This document shows positions 27,299 through 37,381 of a DNA stretch of 56,029 nt, piece after piece. The number at the start of each line of letters is the position of its first letter. Position 1 is the stretch's first letter. The position numbers and the translations under genes were made by a program. Location: contig CACDXO010000003.1 in assembly GCA_902556825.1 (NCBI GenBank), positions 1 through 56,029 on the forward strand, read 5' to 3'. This DNA comes from an uncultured Pelagibacteraceae bacterium (GTDB taxonomy: Bacteria > Pseudomonadota > Alphaproteobacteria > Pelagibacterales > Pelagibacteraceae). Under the pieces are notes generated by a model. The model made no database searches. It saw nothing but the letters and a program-made list of their open reading frames with translations, and was not told the origin of the DNA.

Positions 27299-28513
27299 AT
27301 GAGCAAAATTAAGGTAAAAAACCAGATTGTGGAACTTGATGGTGATGAAATGACTAGAGTCATATGGGAGTTTATTAAAAAAAAATTAATTCTTCAATAT
27401 TTAGATTTAGGAATTGAATACTATGACTTGGGAATGAAAAGTAGAGATGCAACTAATGACCAAATTACAATTGATTGTGCAAAAGCTATCAAAAAAAACG
27501 GGGTAGGAATAAAATGTGCAACCATCACTCCAGATGAAGCAAGGGTAAAAGAATTTAATTTAAAAAAAATGTGGAGATCACCTAATGGAACGATAAGAAA
27601 TATTTTAGGTGGAACAGTGTTTAGAGAACCAATCATCTGCAAAAATATTCCTAAATTGGTTCCAAGTTGGACTAATCCAATTTGTATTGGTAGACATGCA
27701 TTTGGGGATCAATATAGAGCAACAGATTTTAAAGTTCCTGGCAAAGGAAAATTAGAAATAAAATGGACCTCAGAAGATGGCAGTGAAAAAAAAGAATTTG
27801 AAGTATTTAATTTTCCAGGACCTGGTGTTGCGCTATCAATGTATAATTTAGATCAATCAATAAAAGATTTTGCCAGAGCATGTATGAATTATGGACTTAA
27901 TAGAAAATGGCCAGTTTATCTTTCTACAAAAAATACAATATTAAAAAATTATGATGGTCGGTTTAAAGATTTATTTCAAGAAGTTTTTGATAAAGAATTT
28001 AAAGAAAAATTTAAAGAAAGAGAAATAACTTATGAACATAGGCTTATAGATGATATGGTAGCATGTGCCATGAAGTGGAATGGAAATTATATTTGGGCAT
28101 GTAAAAACTATGATGGAGACGTTCAATCAGATACTGTGGCTCAAGGTTTTGGGTCTTTAGGTCTTATGACCAGTGTATTAATGACTCCCGATGGTAACAC
28201 TATAGAAGCTGAAGCTGCACATGGAACTGTTACTAGGCATTATAGACTACACCAACAAGGGAAAGAAACATCAACAAATCCAATAGCATCTATATTTGCA
28301 TGGGCAAGAGGTCTTTACCATAGAGGAAAGATGGATAATAACGAGGAACTTAAAAAATTTGTAAAAACTTTAGAAAAAGTCTGTATTGAAACAGTTGAAA
28401 GTGGCTTAATGACAAAAGATTTAGCAATTTTGGTTGGTCCTTCAAGTAAATATCTTACAACAAATCAATTTTTAGATGTGATTGATGGAAACCTTAAAAA
28501 TAAGCTAAATTAA
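27299..28513 (+). CDS. icd: Isocitrate dehydrogenase (NADP+)
   Basis: Converts isocitrate to 2-oxoglutarate and CO2 in the TCA cycle. The 404-residue protein is of the eukaryote-like dimeric type: it starts [15 protein letters not shown], has [19 protein letters not shown] (93-111), [20 protein letters not shown] (271-290) with the metal-binding Asp residues, and [12 protein letters not shown] (306-317). It ends within alaS on the other strand, overlapping by 9 bp. 2-Oxoglutarate from this step is also the co-substrate of the two dioxygenases encoded further right. Confidence 0.95.
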   Translation: MSKIKVKNQIVELDGDEMTRVIWEFIKKKLILQYLDLGIEYYDLGMKSRDATNDQITIDCAKAIKKNGVGIKCATITPDEARVKEFNLKKMWRSPNGTIRNILGGTVFREPIICKNIPKLVPSWTNPICIGRHAFGDQYRATDFKVPGKGKLEIKWTSEDGSEKKEFEVFNFPGPGVALSMYNLDQSIKDFARACMNYGLNRKWPVYLSTKNTILKNYDGRFKDLFQEVFDKEFKEKFKEREITYEHRLIDDMVACAMKWNGNYIWACKNYDGDVQSDTVAQGFGSLGLMTSVLMTPDGNTIEAEAAHGTVTRHYRLHQQGKETSTNPIASIFAWARGLYHRGKMDNNEELKKFVKTLEKVCIETVESGLMTKDLAILVGPSSKYLTTNQFLDVIDGNLKNKLN

Positions 28514-31171
28514 AGATTTAATTTGTTCGATAGCATTATCTATTTTTGAACTATCAATTCCACCAGCTTGAGCAAAATCAGGTCTACCCCCTCCTCCTTT
28601 TCCTCCAATAATTTCTGATCCAACTTTGACTAATTTGACTGCATCATATTTTTTTGTTAGATTTTCAGTAACACCAATTGCTAATCCAATTTTTTCATCT
28701 TTAATTGCAAAAATAACTATAACGCCTTCGGTTAGTTCTTTTTTTCCATTATCAACAAGTTTTCTTAAATCTTTAGGGGGTAAATCAATTACTTTTTGAA
28801 ATCTAACTTTGACATTATTTATAGTTTTGTCATTAATAATATTTTTTGATTTATCGCTTAAAGTTAATTGGACTAAAAGTTGTTCATAATGCTTTGTTAA
28901 ATCTTTAATTAAAGTTTGCTGATTTTCATTAGTGATATTAGGTTTTCCACCTAATTTGATTATTTTTTGGGATAAATCTTTAATTGTTTCTTCACTTTTC
29001 TCATTTTCAAGATCACTGAGTTTTTCTTTTTTATTTAAATATTCTTGTAATTGTTTCTCTCTTAAAGCTTCTACTCTTCTCACCCCCGCTGCTATTGAAG
29101 ATTGGCTAATAATCTTGAATTTTCCAATATCACCTGTATTTCTTACATGAGTTCCACCACACAATTCTGTTGAAAAATAACGTTCTTTTTCACTACCCAT
29201 TGATAAAACTCTAACTTCATCTCCATATTTTTCGCCAAAAAGAGCTAATGCTCCATTATTAACAGCTTCCTTTGGCGTCATAATTCTTGTTTTTACTTCA
29301 GATTTTTTTTCGACCATAGAATTTACAAAATTTTCTATTTTTTTTATTTCATCATTTGAAATAGGCTTCATATGACTAAAATCAAATCTTAATCTATCTG
29401 GTTCAACTAAGGATCCTTTTTGAGTAACGTGAGTACCAAGCACTCTTCTCAATGACTCATGTAATAAGTGAGTTGCGGAATGATAAGCTCTAACATCGTT
29501 TCTTCTATTTACATCAATTTTCATTTCAACATTATCATTCACTTTAATAGAACCTTTGGTTACTTTACCATAATGAACAAATAAGTCTCCTAGCTGCTTT
29601 TGCACATCATGTACTTCAAATTTAAATTCTCCAGAGGTAATTTCTCCAGTATCTCCAACTTGGCCGCCAGACTCTCCATAAAAAGGTGTTTGATTTGTAA
29701 TTATCATGCCTTCATCATTATCGGATAAGCTTTTTGCTTCTTTGTTATCTTTTAATAATGACAAAATCTTTCCTTCAGCATAGTCCGTTTCATAGCCTAA
29801 AAATTCTGATGGACCTAATCTATCTTTAATTTCAAACCATATCTTATTGACTGAACTATCGCCTGATCCTTTCCAGTTTTTTTTAGCAAGTTCTCTGCTT
29901 TCATTCATTAAAGTTTCAAATTTTTTATTATCAATTTTTAATGATTTATTTTTTAAAATATCTTCAGTTAAGTCTAGAGGAAATCCATATGTGTCATATA
30001 ATTTAAAAGCTACTTCACCAGGTAAAACTTTATCGATTTTTGAAATTTCTTCATTTAGAATTTTCATACCTCTTTCTAATAAAACTAAAAATTTTTCTTC
30101 TTCTGTCTTTAAAGTTTCTTTTATTAAAGACTCTGCTCTTACAAGTTCAGGATAATTTCCTGACATTTCATCCATTAAAGTTTTAAAAATATTATAAAAA
30201 ATTGGATGTTTCGATCCTAGTAAATGAGAATGTCTCATCCCTCTTCTCATAATTCTTCTTAATACATAACCTCTTCCTTCGTTTGATGGTAAAACACCTT
30301 CTGCAATTAAAAATGAGCTTGCTCTAAGATGATCAGCAATAACTCTAAAACTAGAAACATTTTTTTGATCAGGTTTAACTTTAACTGCTTCTGAAATTGA
30401 ATTAATTAATTTTTTAAAATGATCTGTTTCATAATTATCATGTGTGCCCTGAAGCAAAGCTGCAATTCTCTCTAGCCCCATTCCTGTATCAACAGAAGGT
30501 TTTGGTAAATTTATTCTTTTTTCTTTGGAAATTTGTTCAAACTGCATAAATACCAAATTCCAAATTTCGATATATCTATCTCCATCTTGGTCTTTTGTAC
30601 CAGGTAAGCCACCTTTAAGATGATCTCCATGGTCATAAAATATTTCAGAACAAGGTCCACAAGGTCCTGTTTCACCCATTGACCAGAAATTATCTGACGT
30701 TGCTATCTTAATTATTTTATCTTCCCCTAATCCTGTTATTTTTTTCCAAAGATTAAGAGCTTCTTCATCTTCGTTAAAAACTGTGAAATAAAGCCTATTT
30801 TTGTCTAAACCAAAGTCTTTGGTTACTAAATTCCAAGCTAGTTCAATTGCTCTTTCTTTAAAATAATCACCAAAAGAAAAATTACCAAGCATCTCAAAAA
30901 ATGTATGATGCCTTGGTGTATAACCAACATTTTCAAGGTCATTATGTTTTCCTCCAGCTCTTACGCACTTTTGGGATGTTGTTGCTGTTTTATAATCTCT
31001 CTTTTCTAAACCAGTAAAAACATTTTTAAATTGGACCATGCCCGAGTTTGCAAACATTAGGGTTGGGTCATTATTTGGAACTAAATTACTTGATTCCACA
31101 ATTTTATGACCATTCTTCTCAAAATATTTGAGAAAAGTACTTCTAATTTGATTAAGTGATTTGTCTGCCAT
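28505..31171 (-). CDS. alaS: Alanine-tRNA ligase
   Basis: Charges tRNA-Ala and removes wrongly attached Ser or Gly. The 888-residue protein has the class II catalytic core ([45 protein letters not shown], about residues 295-310). The editing domain has [12 protein letters not shown] and the zinc site CGGTHVRNT, and the C-terminal domain has [16 protein letters not shown]. Its stop overlaps icd. It lies 94 bp downstream of recA, separated by a strong intrinsic terminator, so it likely has its own promoter in 31172-31220. Confidence 0.97.
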   Translation of the reverse strand: MADKSLNQIRSTFLKYFEKNGHKIVESSNLVPNNDPTLMFANSGMVQFKNVFTGLEKRDYKTATTSQKCVRAGGKHNDLENVGYTPRHHTFFEMLGNFSFGDYFKERAIELAWNLVTKDFGLDKNRLYFTVFNEDEEALNLWKKITGLGEDKIIKIATSDNFWSMGETGPCGPCSEIFYDHGDHLKGGLPGTKDQDGDRYIEIWNLVFMQFEQISKEKRINLPKPSVDTGMGLERIAALLQGTHDNYETDHFKKLINSISEAVKVKPDQKNVSSFRVIADHLRASSFLIAEGVLPSNEGRGYVLRRIMRRGMRHSHLLGSKHPIFYNIFKTLMDEMSGNYPELVRAESLIKETLKTEEEKFLVLLERGMKILNEEISKIDKVLPGEVAFKLYDTYGFPLDLTEDILKNKSLKIDNKKFETLMNESRELAKKNWKGSGDSSVNKIWFEIKDRLGPSEFLGYETDYAEGKILSLLKDNKEAKSLSDNDEGMIITNQTPFYGESGGQVGDTGEITSGEFKFEVHDVQKQLGDLFVHYGKVTKGSIKVNDNVEMKIDVNRRNDVRAYHSATHLLHESLRRVLGTHVTQKGSLVEPDRLRFDFSHMKPISNDEIKKIENFVNSMVEKKSEVKTRIMTPKEAVNNGALALFGEKYGDEVRVLSMGSEKERYFSTELCGGTHVRNTGDIGKFKIISQSSIAAGVRRVEALREKQLQEYLNKKEKLSDLENEKSEETIKDLSQKIIKLGGKPNITNENQQTLIKDLTKHYEQLLVQLTLSDKSKNIINDKTINNVKVRFQKVIDLPPKDLRKLVDNGKKELTEGVIVIFAIKDEKIGLAIGVTENLTKKYDAVKLVKVGSEIIGGKGGGGRPDFAQAGGIDSSKIDNAIEQIKSLI

Positions 31172-31215
31172 ATTTCTAAAATACAGCTTTTTTATATGAT
31201 GTCTATATATCTATA

Positions 31216-31250
31216 GGGAAAAAAGGCGCCCAAAAGAGCGCCTTTTAATA
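31216..31250 (-). terminator. Intrinsic terminator of recA
   Basis: On the minus strand, a GC-rich stem is formed by 31238-31242 pairing with 31225-31229 (GGCGC), extended by A-T pairs 31243-31246 with 31221-31224. It has an 8-base loop and is followed by a run of six T. It begins about 20 bp after the recA stop. This is one of only two clear rho-independent terminators I found in the window. Confidence 0.88.
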
Positions 31251-31265
31251 ACTAAAAGTTATATG

Positions 31266-32381
31266 CTAATTTTTTTTTGTAGGTGCTTCCTCTGGAGATT
31301 CTACTTTTTCTTTCTCAATCGGATTGCCTTCAATTTTTTTAGAAATAAGACCGGCTTTTTCTCTAATAGCCATTTCTATTTCTGCTGCAGCCTTAGGGTT
31401 TTGTTCAAGGAATAATTTTGCATTTTCTTTTCCTTGTCCAATTTTTTCTCCCTTATAGGCATACCAAGCACCTGATTTTTCAACTATGTCTGCTTTTGCT
31501 CCAAGATCAATCAGTTCTCCAGTTTTACTTATTCCTTTTCCATACATTAGGTCAAATTCAACTACCTTAAATGGTGGGGCAACTTTATTTTTAACAACTT
31601 TTACTCTAGTTGCATTTCCAATAATTTCCTCTTTATCTTTGATGGCACCTATTCTTCTTATATCCATTCTAACCGATGAATAAAATTTAAGTGCGTTTCC
31701 TCCTGAGGTTGTTTCTGGACTTCCAAACATTACACCAATTTTCATTCTAATTTGGTTAATGAAAATAACCATTGTGTTTGTTCTTGAAACTGAACCAGTT
31801 AGTTTTCTTAATGCCTGACTCATTAATCTTGATTGAAGGCCTACATGATGGTCTCCCATCTCCCCTTCAATTTCAGCTCTTGGTGTTAATGCTGCTACAG
31901 AATCAACTACAATAACTGACATTGATCCTGATTTTATTAAAGTATCAGTAATTTCTAAGGCCTGCTCACCAGTATCTGGCTGGGAAATTAATAACTCTTC
32001 AGTATCAACACCTAATTTTTTTGCATAAACTGGATCTAATGCATGCTCTGCATCAACAAATCCACAAATACCACCAGCTTTCTGTGCTTCAGCTATAACT
32101 TGTAAAGCTAACGTTGTTTTACCAGACGACTCTGGCCCATAAATTTCAATAATTCTTCCCTTAGGTAATCCCCCAATACCAAGCGCAAGGTCTAAGCTTA
32201 AAGATCCTGTTGAAACGGATTCAACATCCATAGCTTTTTGTTGGCCTAATTTCATTACAGATCCTTTTCCAAAATTATCTGTAATTTGGCTAATTGCTGC
32301 TTCTAGAGATTTATTTTTTTCTTTGTTTTCCAATTCTTTATCTTTAGTGGATTTCACCACTTTTAAGTTATTTTTAGTCAT
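31266..32381 (-). CDS. recA: RecA recombinase
   Basis: Forms filaments on single-stranded DNA, drives homologous recombination and acts as co-protease for LexA and UmuD. Walker A is GPESSGKTT (82-90); [19 protein letters not shown] and the KNKVAPPF block are typical. The 371-residue length includes a lysine-rich N-terminal extension of about 20 residues and a charged C-terminal tail ending in TKKN. A GAGGC-like ribosome site lies upstream of the ATG, and the promoter contains a candidate LexA box. The presence of recA and umuDC within 3.3 kb suggests a working SOS response. Confidence 0.97.
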   Translation of the reverse strand: MTKNNLKVVKSTKDKELENKEKNKSLEAAISQITDNFGKGSVMKLGQQKAMDVESVSTGSLSLDLALGIGGLPKGRIIEIYGPESSGKTTLALQVIAEAQKAGGICGFVDAEHALDPVYAKKLGVDTEELLISQPDTGEQALEITDTLIKSGSMSVIVVDSVAALTPRAEIEGEMGDHHVGLQSRLMSQALRKLTGSVSRTNTMVIFINQIRMKIGVMFGSPETTSGGNALKFYSSVRMDIRRIGAIKDKEEIIGNATRVKVVKNKVAPPFKVVEFDLMYGKGISKTGELIDLGAKADIVEKSGAWYAYKGEKIGQGKENAKLFLEQNPKAAAEIEMAIREKAGLISKKIEGNPIEKEKVESPEEAPTKKN

Positions 32382-32427
32382 TTTTTGCCTCTTTTTTTAG
32401 GTTTTTTAACAGTCGAATCATGACTTA

Positions 32428-32455
32428 AATGTACACATTTTGTTCTCATTGGCAA
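32428..32455 (-). promoter_or_regulatory. recA promoter with candidate LexA box
   Basis: On the minus strand TTGCCA (32455-32450) and TACATT (32433-32428) are separated by 16 bp, a plausible -35/-10 pair. Between and overlapping them lies GAAC-AAAATGT-GTAC (32445-32431), one mismatch from the alphaproteobacterial LexA motif GAAC-N7-GAAC. It shares the eight-base half GAACAAAA with the box in front of umuD. A repressor bound there would block RNA polymerase. No lexA gene lies in the window. Confidence 0.6.
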
Positions 32456-32489
32456 TAAAAATGTTTCTTTAGCTCAAAAAAACCCCAAT

Positions 32490-33785
32490 TTATTTGATTT
32501 TTAAATAGTCGCTATTAAGCAGACCTATTGATCTAAGGAGGTTAAATTGAGAAAGAAGATAATTTCTTTCTGAATTAGCTAATGAAATTTGAGCATTTAA
32601 TAAAAAAGAATTCGATTGAATAACTTCTAGTGTTGTTCTTCCAACCCCGCTTTCATACTCAGCAGTAATTCCTTCATTTGCAATTTCGGCAGCTCTAACT
32701 TGCAGTTCAACTGAATTTAATAAACTTTTACTTGATTGAAAATTTGACCAAGCACTTGCAACATTTGTTTCATTTGACCTAGTTGTGTTATCTAAAAGCA
32801 ATCTTTTTCTAGTTTGTAAATTTTTATTTTTTTTATATTTAGCTCTATTTTTTCCACCAGAATAAAAAGGCCAGGATACTGTTGCTTTTAAAATATCTTT
32901 TTCTCTTTCATCATATGTAGAACTTAAGTCATCGCTATAAGATCTTTCAAAAGAGAGTTTTGCTGTCGGTGATAAATCTGATTTAGCAATGATTGTATCT
33001 TTTTTAGATTGTTCGTATTCTAATATGGCAATATTTAAATCTGGATTATTTTTTTTTGATAATTCAATTGCTGAACTTAAATCTGCTGGCATAACAAAAT
33101 TTATTGTAGAATTTTTTTCTAACAAATTAGAGTTTGATAAAGGTCCAATTATATTTTCGTAATTTAATTTACTTGTTAAAACTTCATTTTGTGCCTGTAT
33201 TACTTTTGCCTGTGCTTCTGCTAAAGATGATTCAGATTGGGCAACATCTGAAAGTGTAACTTGGCCTCTTTCAAGTCTAATACTATCTGTCTCAACTTGC
33301 CTTTCCAACAAGCTGACGTTTGCTTGATTAATTTCAAATTTTTCATTTGCTAAAATAAGTCCTGTGTAAGCCTCGATAGCTTTATATAAAATATCTTGTT
33401 CTTTTTTTAATAATTTTGCTTTTGCAAGTTTAATACCAATTATATTTCTATCATGCTCAGCATTTCTTCCAAAATCTACCAATGTTTGTTCGATTGTTAT
33501 TGAGGTTGATAATGGATCAACATCAGTAATTGAAGCGTCTCCACCTGATTGATTTGTTAATGTATTTGTATTTTCTTTACTTTTGCTTCCACTCAAAGTT
33601 AAGGTTGGAAGATAGTCTCCTTTTGAAATATTTAAATCTTCTTCTGAAACTTTTATATTTTCTCTTTCAGCATTTAGTTCAGGGTTATTTGTATAAGCTT
33701 GGATAAGAGCTTCAGGAAGTGTAACTGCAAACACCTTCGGTATAAAAAAAATTAACGAAATTATAACTAAAATTATGTTTTTCAT
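32490..33785 (-). CDS. tolC: TolC-family outer-membrane efflux/secretion channel protein
   Basis: A 431-residue protein with a signal peptide (IILVIISLIFFIPKVFA, cut near residue 20). It then has the TolC pattern: LPEALIQAYTNNPELNAERENIKVSEEDL, with a second repeat beginning near SAIELSKKNNPDLNIAILEYEQSKKD. The two-fold internal repeat of long helices plus beta strands builds a trimeric channel for type I secretion or drug efflux. No membrane-fusion protein or inner-membrane pump is adjacent. It directly follows the glycerate kinase gene without spacing. Confidence 0.9.
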   Translation of the reverse strand: MKNIILVIISLIFFIPKVFAVTLPEALIQAYTNNPELNAERENIKVSEEDLNISKGDYLPTLTLSGSKSKENTNTLTNQSGGDASITDVDPLSTSITIEQTLVDFGRNAEHDRNIIGIKLAKAKLLKKEQDILYKAIEAYTGLILANEKFEINQANVSLLERQVETDSIRLERGQVTLSDVAQSESSLAEAQAKVIQAQNEVLTSKLNYENIIGPLSNSNLLEKNSTINFVMPADLSSAIELSKKNNPDLNIAILEYEQSKKDTIIAKSDLSPTAKLSFERSYSDDLSSTYDEREKDILKATVSWPFYSGGKNRAKYKKNKNLQTRKRLLLDNTTRSNETNVASAWSNFQSSKSLLNSVELQVRAAEIANEGITAEYESGVGRTTLEVIQSNSFLLNAQISLANSERNYLLSQFNLLRSIGLLNSDYLKIK

Positions 33786-34709
33786 TTATCTATATTTAAT
33801 TGAATTAATTTGATGATTACTATTTAATTTCATTACAATCGAGGCATATTTTGGCGCATCTTTAAACATGTTCTGTGTAATTCTTTGATATGTTTGCATA
33901 AAATTTACTATATCACTTCTATTCATAATTCTTAAATTTCTTTTATTTTTTGATTTTAACCAAAGTATTTTTTCTTGTTTTATTCTCCATTTTTGAAGCA
34001 TTTTAAAATTATTAGCTCTAAGATAAATTATTTCATTAATTTGTTTAAACAAATTTTTATAATGTGTTTTCAATTGAATATTAACATATTTTCTCCAAAC
34101 TAAATTTTGATCTTGTGTTTTTTCTAATGAATTTATTGATCTAACAAGCTCTGAATTTTTTTGAGCTTTTGCACCAACACACCAGCCTTCAAAAATTACT
34201 ACATCTGGTCTTGAATTAATTTTATACCATAACTTTCTATGATATCTATCATCTTTTGATTTATCAAATTTTGGTAATCTAAATTTACTAAATTTTTTAT
34301 TTTTAATTTTTTTAAAAAATTCGTAAATAATTTTATAATCATGAGTCCCTGGCACTCCCCTTGTCATTAGCAAAGGGTGTTTTGTAATTGATAATTTTTT
34401 TCTATCTTTTCTAATTTTATAAAAATCATCAATAGAAATTTTAAAAACTTTAAGTTTAAAATATTTTATTAGTATTAAAGATATTATTGAGGCAATTGTA
34501 GTCTTTCCAGTCCCTTGTCCTCCTGATAAACCAATAATCAATGGGGATTTTTTATTTAATTTTTTTTTAATCCAAAAGCTTAAAGGTATTAAATAAGATT
34601 TAAGCATCTTATTTTTATTTTTAAATTTATTTGTTTTTGTTTCTTGTGAATTTATAAATTTAAAACAATCATTCTTTACTTTCTCATAACACTCAACAAT
34701 ATGCTGCAT
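33786..34709 (-). CDS. D-glycerate 3-kinase-like P-loop kinase
   Basis: A 307-residue P-loop protein: Walker A GGQGTGKT (63-70), then KISIDDFYK (family Asp), RGVPGTHDYK and VVIFEGWCVGAKAQ (about 158-171). This order is that of plant/fungal GLYK-type glycerate 3-kinases, related to phosphoribulokinase. It would phosphorylate D-glycerate to 3-phosphoglycerate, the substrate of SerA encoded 3 kb to the right. The N-terminal 40 residues are variable. A related uridine/pantothenate-kinase-like role is less likely given the RGVPGTHD motif. Confidence 0.82.
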   Translation of the reverse strand: MQHIVECYEKVKNDCFKFINSQETKTNKFKNKNKMLKSYLIPLSFWIKKKLNKKSPLIIGLSGGQGTGKTTIASIISLILIKYFKLKVFKISIDDFYKIRKDRKKLSITKHPLLMTRGVPGTHDYKIIYEFFKKIKNKKFSKFRLPKFDKSKDDRYHRKLWYKINSRPDVVIFEGWCVGAKAQKNSELVRSINSLEKTQDQNLVWRKYVNIQLKTHYKNLFKQINEIIYLRANNFKMLQKWRIKQEKILWLKSKNKRNLRIMNRSDIVNFMQTYQRITQNMFKDAPKYASIVMKLNSNHQINSIKYR

Positions 34710-34716
34710 ATAAAAA

Positions 34717-35085
34717 TTATTTTTTTTGATCTAAAGGATGGTTCTCTCCATCATTAACTGGAACATTTTCTATTTCAAATGGTTTTATGCCTTCAACGCA
34801 AGCAATATTTATACCATAGATTTTTGGATTACTTCTTGGTCTGTTGTGAGTATGAATGCCACAAACTTTACAAAAATAATGTTGGGCAGTTTTTGTTTTA
34901 AATTGATAAAGTGTTAAAAGATCTTCTCCTTTAGCTAATTTAAAATCATCTGGTCCAACCACTCCTATAATATATCCTTTTCTTTTACAGATAGAACAAT
35001 TGCAACGCATAATTTTTTCAAATCCTTTTTCTGGAACATTTACTTCTGCTTCAACTCCTCCGCAATGACATGTTAGTTTTTTCAT
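34717..35085 (-). CDS. GFA/CENP-V-family zinc protein (glutathione-dependent formaldehyde-activating enzyme-like)
   Basis: A 122-residue zinc protein with the full cysteine set of the GFA fold: C6 and C8 (CHCGG), C28, C30 and C33 (CNCSIC), C72 and C75 (FCKVCGIHTH). Family members are named for a proposed speeding of S-hydroxymethyl-glutathione formation, although many have other or unknown substrates. The gene has a strong Shine-Dalgarno sequence (AAAGGAG, 5 bases before ATG), unusual in this window. It lies 7 bp before the glycerate kinase gene. Confidence 0.85.
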   Translation of the reverse strand: MKKLTCHCGGVEAEVNVPEKGFEKIMRCNCSICKRKGYIIGVVGPDDFKLAKGEDLLTLYQFKTKTAQHYFCKVCGIHTHNRPRSNPKIYGINIACVEGIKPFEIENVPVNDGENHPLDQKK

Positions 35086-35100
35086 TTTTTCTCCTTTATT

Positions 35101-35565
35101 TTATGACCCTTTTCTAAAATCCCACGGGTATTGAAAAGTCATTGACCACATTCCCAATTTATTTTCTTTTGCAAAATCTTCATCTTTGATAAATTTTTTT
35201 GAATATTTTCTGTAGGCAAAAGCATATCCTTTTCTAACTAAAAATTTTGACAAGCTTTCACCATTAACAAAACATTCGGCAAGTGTCCTTTTATAAAAAT
35301 CTTTTTTTTTTCCAATACAAGTTGGCATATTGTTTCCAATCTTTTCAATTAATAATATCTTTGCCAACATTCCACACTTTACTTCCTCATTATCCTTCAA
35401 ACAAGTTTGCTTTAACTCTGGTGTATCAATGCCTTCAAAACGTATCTTCTCGCCATTTAAAACTATTGTGTCACCGTCTATAATTTTAAGACTATTTGCT
35501 AATGAAATATTGCTAGACAATAAACTTATAACCAGCAGTACAAAAAGCTTTTTGATATTTAACAT
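35101..35565 (-). CDS. Secreted thermonuclease-family (SNase-like) nuclease
   Basis: A micrococcal-nuclease-fold protein of 154 residues from the ATG at 35565. The frame is open upstream to 35622, but this start gives a clean signal peptide (KKLFVLLVISLLSSNISLA, cut near residue 23). Active-site features are IIDGDTIVL (28-36), RFEGIDTPE (R42, D47, E50) and a KRTLAE block with R93 equivalent to the catalytic second Arg. It probably degrades nucleic acids outside the inner membrane, possibly to gain nucleotides or phosphate. It is divergent from umuD. Confidence 0.87.
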   Translation of the reverse strand: MLNIKKLFVLLVISLLSSNISLANSLKIIDGDTIVLNGEKIRFEGIDTPELKQTCLKDNEEVKCGMLAKILLIEKIGNNMPTCIGKKKDFYKRTLAECFVNGESLSKFLVRKGYAFAYRKYSKKFIKDEDFAKENKLGMWSMTFQYPWDFRKGS

Positions 35566-35591
35566 GATTTTTAAACTACTCTTGGTTAAAG

Positions 35592-35600
35592 TTATCCACA
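35592..35600 (+). promoter_or_regulatory. DnaA-box match TTATCCACA
   Basis: A perfect 9-mer match to the DnaA box TTATNCACA lies in the intergenic region between the nuclease and umuD. A CCACA-AAA-TGTGG inverted repeat follows at 35604-35616 and an 11-bp tandem repeat (CTTTTGATTCA twice) at 35630-35651. A single 9-mer can occur by chance, and no dnaA or other origin gene is near, so a role is uncertain. Confidence 0.3.
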
Positions 35601-35676
35601 AGGCCACAAAATGTGGTTTCAATGTTCACCTTTTGATTCACTTTTGATTCACTTCCAGACTCAAAATACAACCTGA

Positions 35677-35723
35677 TTGACACCATTGAATAACTTGTAT
35701 ATTAATGAGAACAAAAGAAGAAC
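35677..35723 (+). promoter_or_regulatory. umuDC promoter with LexA-type operator
   Basis: TTGACA (35677-35682), a consensus -35 hexamer, is followed after 17 bp by TATTAA (35700-35705); TATATT at 35698-35703 is an alternative -10. Directly downstream, over the expected transcription start, lies GAAC-AAAAGAA-GAAC (35709-35723), an exact match to the direct-repeat LexA box GAAC-N7-GAAC known from alphaproteobacteria. The umuD ATG is at 35728. This is the best-defined promoter in the window. Confidence 0.75.
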
Positions 35724-35727
35724 ATTT

Positions 35728-36123
35728 ATGAAGCTTACAATACCTTACTATTTACACAAAGCGGGTGCGGGTTTTCCGTCTCCTGCAACAGATTATATTG
35801 AGGAAGATATTGATCTAAATGTTCATTTAATCAAAAATGTTCCAGCAACTTTCATCATAAGAGTTCAAGGAAAATCAATGGTCGATGTTGGTATTAATAA
35901 TGGAGATTTGTTACTAGTTGACAAAAGCCTAACACCAAAAAACTTTTCAACAGTTATAGCAAATGTTCACGATGAACTTGTAGTTAAAAGTTTTGTTAAA
36001 GAGAGAGATAAAAAATTTTTAACGTCTGGATCTAAAAATTTTGAGGATAGAATTTTAATTAATGAAGAAGAAGATATTTTTATTTGGGGAGTTGTAACTT
36101 ATGTCATCCATTCAACATACTAA
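35728..36123 (+). CDS. umuD: UmuD-like translesion polymerase accessory protein (S24 self-cleaving)
   Basis: I use the ATG at 35728; the frame is open back to 35677 but that part is the promoter. The 131-residue protein has [17 protein letters not shown], the block after the UmuD cleavage site. The catalytic pair is S50 (VQGKSM) and K87 (VVKSF). Spacing from the cleavage Gly15 to Ser (35) and Ser to Lys (37) equals that of E. coli UmuD. The cleavage bond is Ala14-Gly15, LexA-like, instead of the Cys-Gly of E. coli. The N-terminal arm is ten residues shorter. It overlaps umuC by 23 bp. Confidence 0.92.
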   Translation: MKLTIPYYLHKAGAGFPSPATDYIEEDIDLNVHLIKNVPATFIIRVQGKSMVDVGINNGDLLLVDKSLTPKNFSTVIANVHDELVVKSFVKERDKKFLTSGSKNFEDRILINEEEDIFIWGVVTYVIHSTY

Positions 36124-37381
36124 AAAAATTGCATTGGTTGATTGTAATTCTTTCTATGTTTCGTGTGAAAGATTATTTAATCCTAAAATAAGAAAAAAAC
36201 CTGTTGTTGTCCTATCAAATAATGATGGCTGTATTGTTTCAAGATCTAACGAAGCGAAAGCATTAGGAATAAAAATGGGAGAACCTTATTTTAAGGCAAA
36301 AGACATTATTATTAAAAACAACGTTCAAGTTTTTTCATCTGGCTATTCTTTGTATGGGGATATTTCAAGAAGAGTGATGCGAACTTTAAAACGTTTTAAC
36401 TCTGATATGGAAGTCTATTCAATTGATGAGGCTTTTTTAGATTTGTCAAATTTTCCTGATGATGAAATAGAAGACGTTGGAAAAGAAATTAGAAGTACAG
36501 TTTTACAATGGACTGGTATTCCAACAAGTATTGGGATTGCTAAAACAAAAACATTAAGCAAAGTTGCAAATCATATTGCTAAAAAAAAAGAATCTGGAGT
36601 TACAAGTTTAATTGGAGTTAAAAATATTGATCCAATACTAGAAAAAGTAGAAATCAATGATGTTTGGGGTGTTGGAAGGCAATTAACTAAATTTTATCAT
36701 CAAAATGGAATTTACAATGCTAAACAATTGAAAAATATGTCTAATACTTGGATTAAAAAAAGTTCTAATGTTTTAAGTTCTAGAACTGCAATGGAACTTA
36801 GAGGTATTACTTGTATTGGTTTAGAAAAAACTGTATCAAAAAGAAAGAGCTGTGTAGTGTCACGTTCATTTGGTCAAAGAGTAGAAAAATTTCAAGAACT
36901 AAAAGAAGCTATTGCAAATTACTGTTTAAACGCTTCAGAAAAAATTAGATCAGAGTCTTTAATTGCAAAATCAATAACTATTTTCATTAGAACAAGTCCT
37001 TTTCAAAATAAGTTTGGATATTATTCAAATTCGAAAACAATTGATTTTCCAATTGCAACAAATAATAGTATCGAAATAGTTAAAACTGCCTTGGTTGCTT
37101 TAGAAAATATTTTCAAAAATGGTTATCGTTATCAAAAAGCAGGTGTGCTACTAACAGGACTGTCAAATGATGATGGAAAAAAGAATTTATTTTCATCTGA
37201 AAAAGATGAAAAGATAAATAGTTTAATGAGATCAATTGATAATACAAATTACAGATATGGAAGATCCGCAATAAGTCTTGCCAGTGCAGGGGTTCAAAAG
37301 AGGTGGAATATGAAAAGAGAGCACTCTTCTAGAATAGATACGGCAGATTTTTATTCGCTACCAACGATTAGAGCGATTTAA
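36101..37381 (+). CDS. umuC: Y-family DNA polymerase V subunit UmuC
   Basis: Error-prone translesion DNA polymerase, active with cleaved UmuD and RecA. Catalytic acids sit in [16 protein letters not shown] (D14) and [12 protein letters not shown] (D109, E110). SRSFGQRV starts the little-finger domain, and the C-terminus has the UmuC-specific DUF4113 block ([23 protein letters not shown]), which separates it from DinB. The 426-residue length is normal. It begins inside umuD (23-bp overlap), and its stop is nested with the serA stop (4 bp). Base composition matches the neighbours, so recent transfer is not obvious. Confidence 0.95.
   Translation: MSSIQHTKKIALVDCNSFYVSCERLFNPKIRKKPVVVLSNNDGCIVSRSNEAKALGIKMGEPYFKAKDIIIKNNVQVFSSGYSLYGDISRRVMRTLKRFNSDMEVYSIDEAFLDLSNFPDDEIEDVGKEIRSTVLQWTGIPTSIGIAKTKTLSKVANHIAKKKESGVTSLIGVKNIDPILEKVEINDVWGVGRQLTKFYHQNGIYNAKQLKNMSNTWIKKSSNVLSSRTAMELRGITCIGLEKTVSKRKSCVVSRSFGQRVEKFQELKEAIANYCLNASEKIRSESLIAKSITIFIRTSPFQNKFGYYSNSKTIDFPIATNNSIEIVKTALVALENIFKNGYRYQKAGVLLTGLSNDDGKKNLFSSEKDEKINSLMRSIDNTNYRYGRSAISLASAGVQKRWNMKREHSSRIDTADFYSLPTIRAI

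Noticed and set aside
29847-30155. 102-codon frame opposite alaS
   Set aside because: Entirely inside a well-conserved essential gene on the other strand; composition typical of antisense shadows.
35677-35727. N-terminal extension of the umuD frame from a TTG codon
   Set aside because: This stretch contains the -35 and -10 hexamers and the LexA box; the ATG at 35728 gives a normal UmuD.
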